A DNA stretch of 6,492 nt from Euryarchaeota archaeon UBA33 (GTDB taxonomy: Archaea > Thermoplasmatota > E2 > DHVEG-1), in NCBI GenBank assembly GCA_002506745.1, contig DAYE01000106.1, positions 1 through 6,492 of the forward strand, given 5' to 3'. Positions 1-5,703 of the stretch are shown here, piece after piece; the stretch's first letter is position 1, and each line of letters starts with the position of its first letter. The notes under the pieces were generated by a model, which worked only from the letters and a program-made list of their open reading frames with translations, made no database searches and was not told the DNA's origin. Made by a program: the position numbers and the translations under genes.

Positions 1-124
1 AGAAATGAGAATCTGAGGAATATTTCTAGTTCATTCATGTGGTGACCTTCGTTTGTTCTGCATGTCTTTTGTTATATATGTTATTTTGGAGTGGTGATGA
101 AAAGAAAGGGGGCGGGGGGATGAT
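1..124. other. Non-coding left flank
   Basis: No convincing reading frame is seen on either strand. The stretch holds the 3' flank of the minus-strand surface-protein gene. Its right end (about 98-120) is an almost pure purine tract on the plus strand, which is a C/T-rich tract in the minus-strand transcript following the hairpin at 117-138. No promoter is called here; a TATATA-like string near 72-79 has no gene placed to use it. Confidence 0.5.
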
Positions 125-138
125 TTAGAAATCATCCC
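98..138 (-). terminator. Hairpin over the stop codon plus pyrimidine tract, terminator-like
   Basis: Positions 117-126 and 129-138 are a perfect 10-bp inverted repeat (GGGATGATTT / AAATCATCCC) separated by only 2 bases. In the minus-strand transcript the hairpin contains the last codons and the TAA stop of the surface-protein gene. It is followed directly by a C-rich then T-rich pyrimidine tract (rest of 98-116). A stem followed by a pyrimidine run fits a terminator or a 3'-end stabiliser. The tract is richer in C than the T-runs typical of archaeal termination, so the role is an inference. Confidence 0.5.
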
Positions 139-1576
139 GTTGTTTTCTCTTCTGCAGTATCATTGCTCCGATGGAGAGACAAATGAAAAATGCGGACAGG
201 ACCAGTGGCAGAATGATGTTCGAAACTGATCCGATTCCTGATGTAAGGCTCTTGATGGAGATCATATGAGTGGAGAAATGGGGTACGTAGACAAAGAGTG
301 TTGTAAGTTGATCTCCGCTGAGGACGTAATAGGAGGGAGTAGTATCCTTGTTCTGTACTTTTTCCATGAGATTTTCAAGGGTTCCCGTTGGGTTCATTGT
401 TTCGTTATCGAAGCTGACGAGGAGTTTTTCAACGGTTGTGGTCTGAAGGATGTCGTTATCGACATTGATGATGACGATTCTCCCGGTCGATATTTCTGAG
501 TTGACAACGACATCGACACCGGTGCTATCGATCTTGTTGAATGTCATCTCAAAGGTCGGGTCATCATAGGTGTAGTAGTTATTTGAAGCTGAGTTCGCCA
601 TCTTTACTTGTTCCCAGTCTGTTGGTGCTGCCTCCGTGGACGGCGGGGTTATCGTATCATCGGTGACCCATCCCTCCGCGGAGATTACTCCATTTCGTTT
701 TGCTTCTTCGATGGTGTCTTGTGCGTGTGTGATGTTCAGATCGTTGTACCAGAAATCATTGACCAGTGGGGGTGCTGGATATTCGACATAGGTGTAGATA
801 TCAAGGTATCCGTAGGGACGTAGCTCAAGAACTATCGTCTGTCCGTTTACAGTGACTGTTCCATTATACGAATTAATTGTGGTTGTTGTGTTGTCGGATT
901 TTATCCATATGGTTTGCCATGGAGAAACGACACTTTCAGAAGGTTGTGACTGTTCTGGTGTATCCACTGTACCGTTTTCTCCTCCTTTTTCGTCGATGGG
1001 CGGTGGGGTCATACTGTAGATGTCGTTGGTGAACTGGGTGATATTAAACCCATCTGAAACTACGAAGGTTATAATTGTTTTCTGCTCGCTGGAGGCAATA
1101 TGTATACTTCCGCCTTCTTGATCAACATATTTCATGAGTGTGTTGTTCCCTTGGATGATGAGATAATCCGCGAAGGTATTCGGGGTTGCTTGTAGGTAAA
1201 AATCATTTATTTGTATTGAAGTAAATATTGTTTTGTTCTCGTAGGTGATATTACCGATATTGCTCTTTTCTTCAGGTAGAGGTTTCTTATCATCGAATGG
1301 TCTGTACCAGACCTGGGGGTAGAAGGTTAGTTTTACGGTGTACTGTGTTATCGTTCCTGTGCTTTCGTCAATCGTGAAATGGACAAAATTGCCTTTGGCG
1401 TCTCCATTGGTATAGCTAAATCGACCAAAAGTAGGATACCAGATTCCTGCACTGGAAGATGTGGTGCCTGCATCTGATGTTCCTTGTGTTTCTTCTGCTT
1501 TTGCTGTTATCGCACTCATGGAGGCGGTTATCATGAAAAGGCATAGTCCTATGATTATGATTTTTTTTCCATTCAT
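125..1576 (-). CDS. Secreted, C-terminally anchored archaeal surface protein, function unknown
   Basis: A 483-residue protein with a Sec-type signal peptide (lysines at 4-5, hydrophobic core about 6-23, likely cleavage after AKA at 25-27). One C-terminal transmembrane helix (about 452-474) is followed by the basic tail QKRKQRDDF, so nearly the whole chain should lie outside the cell. At least nine N-glycosylation sequons are visible (N109, N114, N144, N178, N201, N229, N238, N281, N391). A Pro/Glu/Ser-rich linker at about 190-218 separates two beta-rich halves. Near the anchor is VPHFSTHMI (431-439), a motif I associate with membrane-proximal parts of archaeal surface proteins. No catalytic motif was recognised. 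The start is supported by an AGGTGA site 6 nt upstream and a TATA box about 31 nt upstream. It is transcribed divergently from an APC transporter with which it shares operator sequences. It might be a binding or S-layer-associated protein; this is not shown. Confidence 0.82.
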   Translation of the reverse strand: MNGKKIIIIGLCLFMITASMSAITAKAEETQGTSDAGTTSSSAGIWYPTFGRFSYTNGDAKGNFVHFTIDESTGTITQYTVKLTFYPQVWYRPFDDKKPLPEEKSNIGNITYENKTIFTSIQINDFYLQATPNTFADYLIIQGNNTLMKYVDQEGGSIHIASSEQKTIITFVVSDGFNITQFTNDIYSMTPPPIDEKGGENGTVDTPEQSQPSESVVSPWQTIWIKSDNTTTTINSYNGTVTVNGQTIVLELRPYGYLDIYTYVEYPAPPLVNDFWYNDLNITHAQDTIEEAKRNGVISAEGWVTDDTITPPSTEAAPTDWEQVKMANSASNNYYTYDDPTFEMTFNKIDSTGVDVVVNSEISTGRIVIINVDNDILQTTTVEKLLVSFDNETMNPTGTLENLMEKVQNKDTTPSYYVLSGDQLTTLFVYVPHFSTHMISIKSLTSGIGSVSNIILPLVLSAFFICLSIGAMILQKRKQRDDF

Positions 1577-1582
1577 TTGTGT

Positions 1583-1588
1583 TCACCT
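1583..1588 (-). promoter_or_regulatory. Ribosome binding site of the surface-protein gene
   Basis: AGGTGA on the minus strand, ending 6 nt before the ATG at 1576. It complements the conserved archaeal 16S rRNA 3' end and fixes the start. The predicted transcript start lies near 1586, so the 5' leader would be very short and essentially made of this site. Confidence 0.75.
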
Positions 1589-1592
1589 AAGA

Positions 1593-1603
1593 CCGTTTAC
1601 GTT
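1593..1603 (-). promoter_or_regulatory. Operator copy 1, AACGTAAACGG
   Basis: Reads AACGTAAACGG on the minus strand, 5 bp after the ATTTAAA core of the surface-protein TATA box. It is therefore between the TATA box and the predicted transcript start. It is identical over 11 bp to the site at 1717-1727, which holds the same place in the opposite promoter. The core is an interrupted palindrome, CGT-AA-ACG. The location between TATA box and start is typical of archaeal repressor sites; the binding protein is unknown. Confidence 0.6.
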
Positions 1604-1606
1604 TTT

Positions 1607-1624
1607 TATTTAAATATACTTTCT
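1607..1624 (-). promoter_or_regulatory. TATA box and BRE of the surface-protein gene
   Basis: The minus strand reads TATATTTAAATA (1618-1607) preceded by the purine-rich AGAAAG (1624-1619), a plausible TFB recognition element. The box is centred about 36 nt before the ATG, placing the transcript start near 1586. Confidence 0.7.
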
Positions 1625-1625
1625 G

Positions 1626-1662
1626 ATACATTCATTAAACAGGTTAATACATTTGTTAAACA
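1626..1662. repeat. Two 16-bp direct repeats at 21-bp spacing between divergent promoters
   Basis: ATACATTCATTAAACA (1626-1641) and ATACATTTGTTAAACA (1647-1662) match at 14 of 16 positions. Their starts are 21 bp apart, two turns of B-DNA, so a protein bound to both would lie on one face. TTAAACA occurs a third time at 1706-1712, overlapping the plus-strand TATA box. The pair lies upstream of both promoters, where an activator or a cooperative regulator would be expected. Confidence 0.6.
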
Positions 1663-1701
1663 TAATTAAAGAAAGGTTGAGGGAATAACAATTCTATAAT
1701 C

Positions 1702-1711
1702 TTATTTAAAC
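1702..1711 (+). promoter_or_regulatory. TATA box of the APC transporter gene
   Basis: TTATTTAAAC has a good archaeal TATA core. It predicts a transcript start near 1733 and a leader of about 80 nt. It shares the ATTTAAA core and downstream 11-mer with the opposite promoter. A weaker alternative, TTTGAATATT at about 1784-1793, would give an almost leaderless transcript for the ATG at 1816. Confidence 0.6.
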
Positions 1712-1716
1712 ACTGG

Positions 1717-1727
1717 AACGTAAACGG
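1717..1727 (+). promoter_or_regulatory. Operator copy 2, AACGTAAACGG
   Basis: An exact 11-bp match, in opposite orientation, to the site at 1593-1603. It lies 6 bp after the ATTTAAA core of the transporter's TATA box, upstream of the predicted transcript start. The paired placement is the main evidence that the divergent genes answer to the same regulator. Confidence 0.6.
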
Positions 1728-1752
1728 GATTTGCGACAAAAACAAAAAAAGA

Positions 1753-1801
1753 AATCAATGAGTTGATTAAGGGAAACAACACTTTTGAATATTGTTTCTT
1801 T
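1753..1801 (+). promoter_or_regulatory. Two stem-loops in the APC transporter leader
   Basis: The first is AATCAA / TTGATT (1753-1758 / 1763-1768) with a TGAG loop. The second is GAAACAA / TTGTTTC (1773-1779 / 1792-1798), extendable by G-U and A-U pairs to about 10 bp in RNA. The ATG follows 15 nt later without an evident ribosome-binding site. The stems could modulate translation, or the first palindrome could be a DNA operator. No known riboswitch class was recognised. Confidence 0.35.
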
Positions 1802-1815
1802 GATATCGATTACGT

Positions 1816-3267
1816 ATGCCCCTTAAAAAAGAACTCACCTCTTTTGATCTCACTGCTATCGTGGTTGGTTCTATCGTAGGAGCTGATATCTATATCGCAT
1901 CTGCGCTTACCGCAGGGTTACTTGGTCCCGCAGCAATACTCGTGTGGGTAGCCGCAGGGCTCTGCGCAACTGTTATTGCCTTGGTATTTGCGTATTGTAG
2001 TTATTATGTTCCTCGAGTCGGCGGCCCGTTTGCCTATGTATCAGAGGCGTTCGATGACTTCTACGGGTTTCTCACCGGTTGGAGCATCTGGATAGCTGAG
2101 ATTCTTTCACTTCCTGTATTCGCAATCGCATTTGTCCAATATCTCCAATATTTCGTCCAATTTTATTTTCATATCACTTTGAATGATCCTCTGCAAATCC
2201 TTATCAAAGGATTGTTTTTGTTTACCTTAACGTACATTAATATCAGAGGAGTAAAAGCTGCGGGGCGAGTCAATGATGTTTTAACAGTTGTGAAACTTGC
2301 TCCTCTTCTCCTCCTTATCATCTTTGGTTTTGGTTTCTTTATTCTCAATCCCCAAACGCTTAGCTCGAATTATCTCCCCTTTGCCCCTTACGGGTTCGGT
2401 AACTTCGGTGCTGCATTAATTTTGATATTCTGGGCATATGTTGGGTTTGAAATGGGGACGCTCCCTGCCAGTGAAGTCAAAGATCCTCAAAAAACAATCC
2501 CCAAAGCAATTATTACTGGAATGATTATTGTCACCATCTTTTACCTTCTGACGAACTTTGTGGTGTATGGACTTATTGATCCAACTCAGTTGGCGGCAAG
2601 CAAAGTTCCTCTTGTTCTTGCAGGCACCGTCGTTCTAGGAGTAACCGTTGGAGTCGCACTCATGGCGATTGGGGCATTGGTATCTGTTTCTGGTTCTGAC
2701 GAATCAGGGATTCTTGGCACCGCACGACTCTCGTATGCGATGTCCATCGACGGCCTGTTCCCAAAACTCTTCTCAAAAGAACATCCAAAGTATCGGACAC
2801 CGTACATGGCGTTACTCATACAAGGGATTATCGCCTTTGCTCTGTGTATCTTTTCTGGTCTTTCTGATTTGATTTCCTTTTCTGTGTTCAACTTAGCCTT
2901 TGCTTTTCTCCTCACCTGTCTTGCGTTACTGGTCCTTGGAAAAAGAAAACAGACAAAGAAATTGCACGGCCAACGAATTCTTCCGGTTGCTGGGATAATG
3001 ATATGTCTGTATCTGATCACGATGTATCTGCTTGGTTCGGTTCCATTGCCCATAAAGATCATTGGTATTATTGTCATCGCACTTGGGATTCCTCTCTATG
3101 TGTTCTTTTCACCAAAAACAGACATCCATCATCTCAAGGGACTGTTTCTTTCTGAAGAAGCAGTATTTCTTCGGCAGTTTCAGCGAACCGATCGTTTTTT
3201 AGCGCATTTCATCAAGCACATTCATCGATGGTTTCAAAAAATGAAATCAAAAAAAGAAGAACAGTGA
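1816..3267 (+). CDS. APC-superfamily amino acid/polyamine permease
   Basis: A 483-residue integral membrane protein with about 12 hydrophobic segments. Three signatures place it in the amino acid-polyamine-organocation superfamily. The first is the TM1 substrate-loop region VGSIVGADIY (17-26). The second is the TM6-7 region FWAYVGFEMGTLPASEVKDPQKTIPKAI, read around 205-232. The third is the loop GTARLSYAMSIDGLFPKLF (301-319) followed by HPKYRTP. These are standard for secondary uptake or exchange of amino acids or related amines; the substrate cannot be told from sequence. TM1 has Asp24 where many relatives have Gly. A charged cytoplasmic tail of about 50 residues (433-483) follows the last helix and ends Lys-rich. 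An in-frame TGA at 1801 with no other start codon after it fixes ATG 1816. It is divergent from the surface-protein gene and shares operator motifs with it. No T-rich terminator is seen just after the stop. Confidence 0.93.
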   Translation: MPLKKELTSFDLTAIVVGSIVGADIYIASALTAGLLGPAAILVWVAAGLCATVIALVFAYCSYYVPRVGGPFAYVSEAFDDFYGFLTGWSIWIAEILSLPVFAIAFVQYLQYFVQFYFHITLNDPLQILIKGLFLFTLTYINIRGVKAAGRVNDVLTVVKLAPLLLLIIFGFGFFILNPQTLSSNYLPFAPYGFGNFGAALILIFWAYVGFEMGTLPASEVKDPQKTIPKAIITGMIIVTIFYLLTNFVVYGLIDPTQLAASKVPLVLAGTVVLGVTVGVALMAIGALVSVSGSDESGILGTARLSYAMSIDGLFPKLFSKEHPKYRTPYMALLIQGIIAFALCIFSGLSDLISFSVFNLAFAFLLTCLALLVLGKRKQTKKLHGQRILPVAGIMICLYLITMYLLGSVPLPIKIIGIIVIALGIPLYVFFSPKTDIHHLKGLFLSEEAVFLRQFQRTDRFLAHFIKHIHRWFQKMKSKKEEQ

Positions 3268-3291
3268 TCTACGGGGGATGTTCCTATTGAA

Positions 3292-3306
3292 AGAGCCGCC
3301 GAAGGG
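3292..3306 (+). repeat. Repeat A, left copy
   Basis: Fifteen bases (AGAGCCGCCGAAGGG) identical to 6478-6492. The right copy is cut by the window end, so the true repeat may be longer. It starts 25 bp after the transporter stop codon. Its GAAGGG end forms part of the stem described at 3300-3335. Unrelated to any element I recognise. Confidence 0.65.
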
Positions 3307-3335
3307 CTTACCCCATAAGATACAAATCCCTTACG
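3300..3335 (+). other. Stem-loop within the repeat A-B stretch, candidate structured RNA
   Basis: AAGGG (3302-3306) pairs with CCCTT (3328-3332), extendable by CG/CG across one bulged A. Inside it CTTA (3307-3310) pairs with TAAG (3316-3319) around the loop CCCCA. An 8-nt one-sided internal loop remains. The structure begins in repeat A, and the stretch from A to B (3292-3392) is about 100 nt, a plausible small RNA size. There is no clear TATA box just upstream, so transcription is uncertain; read-through from the transporter gene is possible. The reverse strand has a T-rich stretch around 3336-3347 that could end transcripts of the minus-strand genes. Confidence 0.3.
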
Positions 3336-3362
3336 AAGAAGGAAAAATGAACCAGATGCTCC

Positions 3363-3392
3363 GTCGGGAAGGGAACACGAATTTACCAGTAA
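3363..3392 (+). repeat. Repeat B, left copy
   Basis: Thirty bases matching 6401-6430 with one mismatch (G at 3379, C at 6417), in the same orientation. It begins GTCGGGAAGGGAACAC and ends in the interrupted palindrome TTAC-CA-GTAA. It starts 71 bp after repeat A and lies 41 bp beyond the stop of the small membrane protein gene. Confidence 0.75.
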
Positions 3393-3432
3393 TAATCAAC
3401 ATGAAATGTAATTGACCTAAGATGCAAAATAT

Positions 3433-3672
3433 TCAATATGATTTTCTCTCCAATATTTTTCGTATATCAAAATAAAATATTGCAGTCAAAATACAGAAAG
3501 TTACAATTAAACTTACGAGAATTGAGGAAATTAATAGATATTTAGGAAAAAGCGATTTTTCTGTCTCAGTCAATATCGACCAAATCGGAAGATACGCCAT
3601 CGCCAATAGTAGAATTGTTATTAATAATGATGCAAGCATCGATTTGACCAGTAATCTCTTATTAATAGCCAT
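3433..3672 (-). CDS. Small two-helix membrane protein, function unknown
   Basis: A 79-residue protein with two clear hydrophobic helices (about 11-32 and 45-67). They are joined by a short charged turn (ETEKSLFPK) and flanked by basic ends (INKRLLVK, RKILERKSY). No family was recognised. It is last of the four minus-strand genes, 62 bp after the metallophosphoesterase stop. There is no ribosome-binding site before the ATG, but an ATATTAATAT box is centred about 30 nt upstream, which predicts a leaderless mRNA. Base composition is clearly more AT-rich than the transporter gene. The orderly helix-turn-helix topology and matching promoter argue for a real gene, although it is short. Confidence 0.6.
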   Translation of the reverse strand: MAINKRLLVKSMLASLLITILLLAMAYLPIWSILTETEKSLFPKYLLISSILVSLIVTFCILTAIFYFDIRKILERKSY

Positions 3673-3696
3673 CAGATTACGTAACTTCTTTTAACG

Positions 3697-3706
3697 ATAT
3701 TAATAT
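3697..3706 (-). promoter_or_regulatory. TATA box of the small membrane protein gene
   Basis: ATATTAATAT, a palindromic AT-only box centred 30 nt before the ATG at 3672. The predicted transcript start falls within a few bases of the ATG, so the mRNA should be leaderless. A copy of ACCAGTAAT (3705-3713, minus strand) overlaps its upstream edge. Confidence 0.45.
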
Positions 3707-3734
3707 TACTGGTGGTTTTTCTCATCAATTTACA

Positions 3735-4511
3735 TTAATCAATCTTTTTATCATATTCATAATAACGATTAATACAGCATCCATCAGAACAGTTGAATTG
3801 AATCATTTTCTCCTGCTTTTCCTTTTCGACATTCATGACAGTCACAAGAATAGAATTGTTCTCGATATCGATAATATTGAATGTGTTTCCAAAATGTCCT
3901 CGTGTCCGATTACATGAAAATGTTCCTGCATTCACCAAGAGTGTATTATGAATCTTTACTCCATAGGGTACATGTCTATGACCCATAAGCACAAGTGGGA
4001 TATCATGACGTAAAATAATATCTAATGTTTCTCCAGCATCCTCAATAATATTGTGCTCTCTCCCTGAGTTAGGAATCGGGACGAGATGATGATGAAAACC
4101 TATTAATGTCAAGTTATTCTTTTTCCGTACCCCTCTTCTAATCAATCCATGTCTGCTTCTTCCCAAACGACCATCGTCTTTATCAGGTTCGCTGGTAGCA
4201 AGACCAACCACTGTGAGTTTTCCATAATAATGAATAAAATCTGTTTTTCCAAAGAACTCAGGGAATAATTTATAGCCAAGGTTCCATTCATCATGATTCC
4301 CAGGCACAATCGCTTTTTTCCCTTCAATCATAGAGACCTTCTCGGAAGCAAGTTCATATTCTCGAAGTAAACCATTGGTCGTGAGGTCTCCCGAAATGAA
4401 GGTAAGGTCTGCTCCTAACTTGTTAAGAATCTTCACTGCTTTTTCAAAGATATTGTTATTAAAATCTGTTCCAAAATTGACATGAATATCTGATATGTGT
4501 GCTATTCTCAT
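3735..4511 (-). CDS. Calcineurin-like metallophosphoesterase
   Basis: A 258-residue cytoplasmic protein with the full metal-binding signature of the calcineurin-like phosphoesterase fold. It has D8-I-H10 near the N terminus, G41-D42, G71-N-H-D74, the histidine run 140-142 and G177-H-R-H180. These residues normally hold two metal ions and hydrolyse phosphomonoesters or phosphodiesters. Overall length and motif spacing resemble CpdA-type (class III) cyclic-nucleotide phosphodiesterases, but the substrate is not determined. The C-terminal tail carries a cysteine cluster (C241, C245, C246) that is not part of the core fold. The start is supported by AGGTGAT 5 nt upstream. A 99-bp gap with its own TATA-like box separates it from the arsenite exporter upstream, so it may be independently transcribed. 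No secretion signal is present. Confidence 0.93.
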   Translation of the reverse strand: MRIAHISDIHVNFGTDFNNNIFEKAVKILNKLGADLTFISGDLTTNGLLREYELASEKVSMIEGKKAIVPGNHDEWNLGYKLFPEFFGKTDFIHYYGKLTVVGLATSEPDKDDGRLGRSRHGLIRRGVRKKNNLTLIGFHHHLVPIPNSGREHNIIEDAGETLDIILRHDIPLVLMGHRHVPYGVKIHNTLLVNAGTFSCNRTRGHFGNTFNIIDIENNSILVTVMNVEKEKQEKMIQFNCSDGCCINRYYEYDKKID

Positions 4512-4516
4512 ATTGT

Positions 4517-4523
4517 ATCACCT
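4517..4523 (-). promoter_or_regulatory. Ribosome binding site of the metallophosphoesterase gene
   Basis: AGGTGAT on the minus strand, 5 nt before the ATG at 4511, a strong archaeal Shine-Dalgarno match that fixes the start. Confidence 0.75.
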
Positions 4524-4558
4524 GAATCATTCTTTTCAGCCAATAGTAAAAGTTGCAT

Positions 4559-4579
4559 ATCTATGTTTTCTATATAGAT
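4559..4579 (-). promoter_or_regulatory. TATA-like box with inverted repeat upstream of the metallophosphoesterase
   Basis: The minus strand reads CTATATAG in the middle of an inverted repeat with 6-bp arms ATCTAT / ATAGAT (4559-4564 and 4574-4579). A start of transcription near 4547 would give a leader of about 35 nt containing the ribosome-binding site. The palindrome could be an operator, but AT-rich inverted repeats of this size arise easily by chance. Confidence 0.4.
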
Positions 4580-4610
4580 GTTAGGCATGTTGAGTTTATT
4601 TAGAGGAATA

Positions 4611-5693
4611 TTAAATGCTACTAACGATTTCACCATTTGAAAGGTAGTATCGTTTTTTTATCCACAATGAGACACTGACAAGTGAAATGAGCACTGGCAC
4701 CTCCATTAAGGGACCGATGACTGCAGCAAATGCCTGTAGGGAAGCAATGCCCCATACGCCAATACAAACAGCGATTGCGAGTTCAAAGTTATTGCTCGCT
4801 GCAGTAAATGATTGTGTTGTCGCCAGAGAATATCTGAATTTGAGCTTGTAGGAAAACCAAAACGAGATGAAAAACATCAAGAGGAAATAGGATACTAAAG
4901 GAATGGCAACTCGAACGACATCAAAGGGTCTATTGATGATATACAGACCTTTGAAGGAAAACATCACTACAATAGTGAATAACAGACCGATAAGGGCAAT
5001 CGGACTGATATGCTTCACAAATGTTCCGTCATACCATTCTTTACCCTTTTTCTTGATAAGTGTATATCGTGAGATAATTCCTGCAATAAAGGGGATTCCA
5101 AGGAAGATAAAGACGCTCTTTGCAATATCGATAATTGATACGTTGACATAAGAAGAAGCAGCGGCACCACCGATCCATCCAGAAAGAACAGTAATGAAGA
5201 GATACGCCAGAAGGGAATAGAAAATTATCTGGAATATGGAATTAAGTGCTACGAGAACGGCACAATATTCACAATCTCCTTCTGCGAGTTGGTTCCAGAC
5301 TAAAACCATCGCTATACAACGGGCAAGCCCAACCATGATAATGCCCATCCGAAACTCCGGAAGATCAGGGAGAAATATCCACGCAAGACCAAACATGAGC
5401 AGCGGACCGATAATCCAGTTGAGGAAGAGCGACGTTCCAAAGATTTTTTTTGCGTCTTTTGCTCTCAACAATTGATTAAGTTCCTCGTATTTTACTTTAG
5501 CAAGCGGAGGATACATCATCACAAGCAGCCCGATCGCTATAGGGAGAGAAACGGTATCAAGACGATATGAATCAAGCGTTCCTGCAACACTTGGAAAGAA
5601 ATACCCGATGGCGACACCGAGAGCCATCGCAATGAAAATCCACAATGTAAGAAATCTGTCTAAAAATGAAAGTCGGTTTTGAGATTTTTCCAT
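4611..5693 (-). CDS. acr3: ACR3-family arsenite efflux permease
   Basis: A 360-residue membrane protein with about ten hydrophobic segments, the usual size and topology for ACR3 exporters, which expel As(III), and in some members Sb(III), using the proton gradient. Diagnostic segments are [19 protein letters not shown] (122-140), containing the cysteine essential in this family (C126), followed by [14 protein letters not shown] (147-160). The late-helix region [10 protein letters not shown] (300-309) has the conserved Glu at E304, and [14 protein letters not shown] (323-336) is also typical. Two further cysteines, C141 and C144, form a CxxC just after the essential segment. It starts 10 bp after the transglutaminase-like gene, with GGTGA between the two, so they form an operon. 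No ArsR, ArsC or ArsA is in view, so regulation must be encoded elsewhere or be unusual. Confidence 0.95.
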   Translation of the reverse strand: MEKSQNRLSFLDRFLTLWIFIAMALGVAIGYFFPSVAGTLDSYRLDTVSLPIAIGLLVMMYPPLAKVKYEELNQLLRAKDAKKIFGTSLFLNWIIGPLLMFGLAWIFLPDLPEFRMGIIMVGLARCIAMVLVWNQLAEGDCEYCAVLVALNSIFQIIFYSLLAYLFITVLSGWIGGAAASSYVNVSIIDIAKSVFIFLGIPFIAGIISRYTLIKKKGKEWYDGTFVKHISPIALIGLLFTIVVMFSFKGLYIINRPFDVVRVAIPLVSYFLLMFFISFWFSYKLKFRYSLATTQSFTAASNNFELAIAVCIGVWGIASLQAFAAVIGPLMEVPVLISLVSVSLWIKKRYYLSNGEIVSSI

Positions 5694-5697
5694 GCAG

Positions 5698-5702
5698 TCA
5701 CC
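5698..5702 (-). promoter_or_regulatory. Ribosome binding site of acr3
   Basis: GGTGA, 4 nt before the ATG at 5693 and immediately after the TAA stop (5706-5704) of the upstream gene. This tight stop-RBS-start arrangement supports translation from one shared mRNA. Confidence 0.7.
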
Positions 5703-5703
5703 G

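Noticed and set aside
98..120. G-quadruplex from the G-rich plus-strand tract
   Set aside because: Only two close G runs are present, not the four needed for a simple intramolecular quadruplex.
266..823. Two plus-strand open frames (266-499 and 608-823) opposite the surface-protein gene
   Set aside because: Both are shadows of a minus-strand gene with a signal peptide, anchor, TATA box and ribosome-binding site. Their translations are low-complexity and lack start signals.
2586..3077. 163-codon open frame antisense to the APC transporter
   Set aside because: It lies wholly within the well-supported transporter frame. Its translation is rich in Pro/Arg and has no domain character. No promoter or ribosome-binding site points to it.
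3292..3335. Glycine-, lysine- or sodium-type riboswitch, because of the GCCGAAGG string
   Set aside because: Only the short string resembles these classes. The other conserved segments and the expected helices are missing, and no target gene follows on the plus strand.
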